Assembly (NCBI GenBank): GCA_031549285.1
Contig: JAVBPZ010000001.1
Location: forward strand, 1-47,954
Direction: 5' to 3'
DNA length: 47,954 bases
From: JAAYCI01 sp031549285
GTDB taxonomy: Bacteria > Bacillota > Clostridia > Oscillospirales > Ruminococcaceae
Position 1 is the stretch's first letter; each line of letters begins with the position of its first letter. Shown in pieces: positions 44,622 through 47,954 of the stretch. The notes under the pieces were generated by a model, which saw nothing but the letters and a program-made list of their open reading frames with translations, was not told the origin of the DNA and did no database searches. The position numbers were made by a program, and so were the translations under genes.

Positions 44622-47300
44622 CTATAACAGCTCCCCATACCGGCGCACATATAGCTTTTTCACCACCGTCACCAGCGTGATGTACGCCATTATGGTCCCC
44701 AGTAAAATGGGATAATACACCCACGGCAGCATGGTCATGCCCAGCGCGCCGGCAAACGGCGTAAACTGCAAGCAGGTGCCCAGTACTATGCCACAGCTGG
44801 TAAACAGCCCCACCTGCCAGGACGCCCGGCTTTGGATGAACGGCACCTTCGGCGTGCGAATCATGTGGATGACCAGTGTCTGCGTCCACAGTGACTCCAC
44901 AAACCAGCCGGTATGGAACAACATCACGAACAGCGCCTGCTTGTCCGCGCCCAGCGTGTGGTATGCCCCGCCGCACACCATGGGGCCAATGAGGAAATAT
45001 AACACCAGATAGGTGGCGATATCGAACACCGAGCTGGTGGGCCCCATCCACAGCATGAACTTGCTCAGGGATTTTGCCTCCCATTTGCGCGGGATCTTCA
45101 GGTATTCCTCGTCCACATTGTCCCACGGAATAGCGATGCAGCTGATGTCATAAATGAGATTCAGTACCAGCAGCTGCAGCGGCAGCATGGGCAAAAACGG
45201 TAAAAACGCGCTGGCCACCAGCACCGAGAACATGTTCCCAAAGTTCGACGACACGGTCATCTTAATATATTTGATGATATTGGCGTAGGTTTTGCGCCCC
45301 TCCACAATGCCTGCCTTCAGCACCGTCAGGTCTTTATCCAGCAGAATAATGTTGGCGCTTTCCTTCGCAATATCCACCGCAGAATCCACCGAGATGGCGA
45401 CATCCGCCTGCCGCATGGCGGCCGCGTCGTTTATACCGTCGCCCATGTACCCCACCGTGTGGCCTTTGCTGCGCAGCGCCGCCACCACCCGCGCCTTCTG
45501 TGCGGGAGACAGCTTCGCAAACACCGCCACCCCCGTTACACATTCCGCCAGCGTCTTGTCGTCCATGCCCTCTACGTCGGCCCCCAGCAAAATCTTATCT
45601 ACCTTTATGCCTACCTTACGGCAGACGGCCCGGGTAACCAGTTCGTTGTCGCCGGTCAATATTTTCACATCCACGCCGTATTCGTGCAGCGCCTGTATCG
45701 CGCCCGGCGTGCTTTCCTTTGGCGGGTCCAAAAAGGCCAGGTACCCCAGCAGCACCATGTCCTTTTCATCGTCCACTGAAAACGCCCCCGCCGGGGACGG
45801 GTCTGTTTTGTGCGCAATACCCAGCACCCGCATTCCGTCATCGTTGTACTCCGCTACTTTCGCTATAATTTCATCATGCAGCTCTTTGGTAATCGGCGCC
45901 ACCTGGCCCTGGTACTCCACATACCCGCACACGGTAATCATTTCTTCTATGGCGCCCTTGGTAATCATCTGGGTTTTTCCGGTCTTGTCCGCCACCACCA
46001 CGCTCATGCGCCGGCGCTGAAAATCAAACGGAATTTCGTCCACTTTTTGGTACTCTTTCCACTCGTCCGCTTCCTGGTGTTTCGCGGCATAGTCCAGCAC
46101 CGCCACGTCCATCAGGTTGCGCAGCCCTGTCTGGTAATAGCTGTTCAAAAATGCGTGCCGCAGCACCCGCTCGTCCTGGTTGCCGTGCACATCCAGCGAG
46201 TACATCAGCGTTACCTGGTCCATGGTCAGGGTGCCGGTTTTATCGGTGCACAGGATATCCATCTCGCCAAAGGTCTGGATTGCGCCAAGCGTTTTGACAA
46301 TCACCTTGTGATGGGACATGGACACCGCGCCCTTCGCGAGGGTTGAGGTCATAATCATAGGCAGCATTTCGGGCGTCAGGCCGACCGCAATTGTGATGGA
46401 GAACATCAGTGCGCCGACCCAATCCCCTTTGGTGATTCCGTTGACCAGAAAAACAACGGGCACCATGATCAGCATCAGGCGGATCAGCAATTTGCTGACC
46501 GAATCGACGCCGCGCTCAAAGCTGTTTTTCGCGCGGTCGCCGCTGAGTGTTTTGGCCATCGAGCCGATATATGTTTCGTTGTTGGTCGCAAGCACCACTG
46601 CCGTTGCGCTGCCGCTGACAATATTGGAACCCATAAAGCCGATATTTTGCAAATCGGTCAGCGCATCATCGGGATTCGAGCGAATGTCGCTGAACTTCTC
46701 GACTGGATTGGACTCGCCGGTCAGCGCGGCCTGTGCCACAAAGGTATCCTTGGTGGACAAAAAGCGCACGTCGGCGGGCACCATGTCTCCCGCGGACAGG
46801 CGGACGATATCACCGGGCACAATTTCGTCAATCTGGATTTCAATCAGTTGACCGTCCCGCCATACGTCCGCTTTGTTGGAAATCAGCTTGGATAGGTTTT
46901 CCGCCGCGGCGTTGGAGCGCTCGCCCTGCACGAATGCGACCATGCTGGACAGCAGCACAAGTGACAGGATAATCCCGACCGTCAGAAAATCGGGCTGCGA
47001 CGAATAAATGACATCTGTGAACAGCGTGATGACCGCGATCACGAGCAGTACGATATTGAACGGATTGACCACAGCCTCCCGCAGGCGGTGCAGCGCTGTG
47101 TTTTTGCGCCCGCCCGTGATCACGTTCCTGCCGTATTCCTCCTGCCGCTCTTCCACCTGGTTGGCGGTCAGACCGGCCGTTGTTGTCCCGAGGTCGGCCA
47201 TCAATAAGTCGAGATCCCGGAACGCGAAAACGCGAAGGTTGGTCTCGCTGGTCTTTTTGTTTTTTTGGATTTGATTGTTGCTTTTTTTGAACATAAGCAT
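44622..47300 (-). CDS. mgtA: Magnesium-importing P-type ATPase
   Basis: An 892-residue P3B ATPase that imports Mg2+ using ATP. TGES (about 194-197), the phosphorylated Asp in DKTGTLT (~353), the hinge GDGINDAAA and ten-helix layout are present. Length matches MgtA (~900). The start is ATG 47300, ~8 nt after AAAGGG; the longer frame reaches upstream through a terminator and cannot be coding. Its expression is likely controlled by the leader ORF and terminator upstream. Codon choice shifts near 46.27 kb: Val GTC and Ile ATT/ATC upstream, Val GTG and Ile ATA more common downstream. Confidence 0.95.
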   Translation of the reverse strand: MLMFKKSNNQIQKNKKTSETNLRVFAFRDLDLLMADLGTTTAGLTANQVEERQEEYGRNVITGGRKNTALHRLREAVVNPFNIVLLVIAVITLFTDVIYSSQPDFLTVGIILSLVLLSSMVAFVQGERSNAAAENLSKLISNKADVWRDGQLIEIQIDEIVPGDIVRLSAGDMVPADVRFLSTKDTFVAQAALTGESNPVEKFSDIRSNPDDALTDLQNIGFMGSNIVSGSATAVVLATNNETYIGSMAKTLSGDRAKNSFERGVDSVSKLLIRLMLIMVPVVFLVNGITKGDWVGALMFSITIAVGLTPEMLPMIMTSTLAKGAVSMSHHKVIVKTLGAIQTFGEMDILCTDKTGTLTMDQVTLMYSLDVHGNQDERVLRHAFLNSYYQTGLRNLMDVAVLDYAAKHQEADEWKEYQKVDEIPFDFQRRRMSVVVADKTGKTQMITKGAIEEMITVCGYVEYQGQVAPITKELHDEIIAKVAEYNDDGMRVLGIAHKTDPSPAGAFSVDDEKDMVLLGYLAFLDPPKESTPGAIQALHEYGVDVKILTGDNELVTRAVCRKVGIKVDKILLGADVEGMDDKTLAECVTGVAVFAKLSPAQKARVVAALRSKGHTVGYMGDGINDAAAMRQADVAISVDSAVDIAKESANIILLDKDLTVLKAGIVEGRKTYANIIKYIKMTVSSNFGNMFSVLVASAFLPFLPMLPLQLLVLNLIYDISCIAIPWDNVDEEYLKIPRKWEAKSLSKFMLWMGPTSSVFDIATYLVLYFLIGPMVCGGAYHTLGADKQALFVMLFHTGWFVESLWTQTLVIHMIRTPKVPFIQSRASWQVGLFTSCGIVLGTCLQFTPFAGALGMTMLPWVYYPILLGTIMAYITLVTVVKKLYVRRYGELL

Positions 47301-47350
47301 TGCGATCATCCCTTTCTCTGTGTGGTACCGGATGAAAACAAAACAGCAAC

Positions 47351-47375
47351 AAAAAAGCCGCCTCAAAGAGACGGC
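47351..47375 (-). terminator. Attenuator terminator upstream of mgtA
   Basis: Minus strand GCCGTCTC-TTT-GAGGCGGC (8 bp, one G-T) followed by six T, 50 bp before the mgtA start and 25 bp after the leader ORF stop. Its left arm can pair instead with segments inside the leader ORF. Confidence 0.85.
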
Positions 47376-47400
47376 AACAAATCGCATGAAAATCAGGCCA

Positions 47401-47505
47401 TTACCAAACCAGGCGTAATGGACAGACTTCATGACTATTGCCGACTGTTTGAGCATTGTTTTCAATCCAGTTCAATGCATGCCTACTTCGGGGAATGCCG
47501 TCCAT
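47401..47505 (-). CDS. 34-residue leader peptide of mgtA
   Basis: A short ORF between promoter and attenuator with a near-perfect ribosome binding site (AAAGGAG, ATG 9 nt after GGAG). It begins MDGIPRSR and ends PLRLVW. Two stretches inside can pair with the terminator's left arm: GACGGC over codons 2-3 (47497-47502) with GCCGTC, and CGGCAA (47438-47443) with TTGCCG, aided by CATG/CATG (47430-47433 with 47385-47388). Ribosome position on this ORF could therefore decide termination, as in other leader-peptide attenuators and the E. coli/Salmonella mgtL case; no sequence similarity to MgtL is claimed. Confidence 0.7.
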   Translation of the reverse strand: MDGIPRSRHALNWIENNAQTVGNSHEVCPLRLVW

Positions 47506-47536
47506 TGTTTCACTCCTTTATCGATTTGGTAATTCA

Positions 47537-47565
47537 ACTATAGCATGTTCACACTGCCCAGTCAA
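47537..47565 (-). promoter_or_regulatory. Promoter of the mgtA leader
   Basis: Minus strand TTGACT (47560-47565), 17-bp spacer, TATAGT (47537-47542); start near 47530, ~25 nt before the leader ORF. Confidence 0.85.
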
Positions 47566-47597
47566 CCGCACCCAAGGATGGCGGTAACTGGGCAGTG
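47552..47597. repeat. 11-bp inverted repeat over the mgtA -35
   Basis: CACTGCCCAGT (47552-47562) and ACTGGGCAGTG (47587-47597) are perfect arms, with an inner ACCGC/GCGGT pairing. It covers half the -35 element and also lies ~40 bp after the DUF1905 stop, so it could be an operator or an upstream-gene terminator without a T run. Confidence 0.65.
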
Positions 47598-47634
47598 CCA
47601 TTCTATGCCGGCGCCTGCGTTGCCGTGCGCAGTG

Positions 47635-47904
47635 CTATTTTGCACGTTCGGTAACGGTGACGTGCACGGTGTCGCCCGGCTGTTTGTTGATGGCTTTGCG
47701 GATATCCTTTCGCAGGCCGAGAATGTGGCAAGGTGTGCCCATTTTTACAATACTGCCCTGATACGCCACACCGTCAAACGTCGCGTCGACCGGCACACGG
47801 CCTTTGCCGAATACCGCCTTCACATCCAGCGGTATCTCCACATAAGCGCCGTCGATATCGGGCACTTTCTTGATCACCGCGTCAAACGCGTAAATCTTTG
47901 ACAT
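47635..47904 (-). CDS. DUF1905-domain protein
   Basis: An 89-residue beta-barrel-like DUF1905 protein (KVPDIDGAYVEIPLDVKAVFGKGRVPV and a C-terminal GDTVHVTVTERAK are typical). Biochemical role unknown; relatives are often fused to YdeI-type domains. AGGAG precedes the ATG at 47904. It is co-directional with mgtA but separated by a promoter and inverted repeat. Confidence 0.88.
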   Translation of the reverse strand: MSKIYAFDAVIKKVPDIDGAYVEIPLDVKAVFGKGRVPVDATFDGVAYQGSIVKMGTPCHILGLRKDIRKAINKQPGDTVHVTVTERAK

Positions 47905-47954
47905 AAGTCAACTCCTGAAAATAAAAAGCAGTGTTTTAGTTTAGCATATCCATT

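Noticed and set aside
47301..47536. M-box or other Mg2+ riboswitch upstream of mgtA
   Set aside because: No conserved M-box core was seen; the leader is explained by a leader ORF and attenuator.

Overview
The window reads as a chromosomal segment of a GC-rich, low-oxygen Bacillota, most likely class Clostridia and probably Oscillospirales. This is inferred from gene content: an NfnAB-type ferredoxin:NADP oxidoreductase pair, a Clostridia-style AroE-AroK fusion, strong AGGAGG-type ribosome binding sites, several TTG starts and many short intrinsic terminators. There is no prophage, CRISPR array or intact insertion sequence. Most of the window is housekeeping and transport, with a few unusual stretches.

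Layout. (1) 1-5588: 3' part of a giant cell-surface gene built from ~184-residue MBG-type repeats, ending in a membrane anchor. (2) 5.7-9.75 kb: a PfkB sugar kinase and a large DEAH helicase with a membrane hairpin. (3) 9.75-10.5 kb: a tRNA-His/tRNA-Gln operon followed by two tandem ~90-bp palindromic elements apparently derived from the tRNA-Gln 3' end. (4) 10.85-14.07 kb: a three-gene ABC-2 exporter. (5) 14.3-22.5 kb: a nine-gene minus-strand run, aroD, aroE-aroK fusion, CPBP protease, leuD-like, leuC-like, leuD-like, fetA-like, fetB-like, leuC-like. The FetA-like ATPase lacks its Walker A lysine. (6) 22.9-27.4 kb: a DNA glycosylase and a MacB-like export system with a large surface protein in the middle of the operon. 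(7) 27.7-29.5 kb: an SDR enzyme with a divergent TetR regulator. (8) 29.8-32.7 kb: a class A PBP. (9) 33.4-34.9 kb: an IMP dehydrogenase whose key residues fall at the numbers known for the Tritrichomonas foetus enzyme. (10) 35.0-35.4 kb: a probable structured small RNA with a consensus promoter overlaid by GGTTACA boxes. (11) 35.4-44.5 kb: acyl-ACP thioesterase, NagA, a family-6 type DNA glycosylase, QueH, an aminotransferase, a CDF metal exporter and NfnAB. (12) 44.6-47.9 kb: an MgtA Mg2+ P-type ATPase behind a promoter, a 34-codon leader ORF and an intrinsic terminator, then a DUF1905 protein.

The best candidates for undescribed biology are the mgtA leader-peptide attenuator (47.35-47.57 kb), the small RNA with its phased boxes (35.02-35.22 kb), and the tRNA-Gln-derived tandem palindromes (9.93-10.12 kb). 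The FetAB/aconitase-family cluster and the membrane-anchored helicase come next. The mgtA gene also changes codon style near its DKTGTLT motif, which could be recombination or an assembly junction. All functional calls come from reading motifs by eye; no database search was run.
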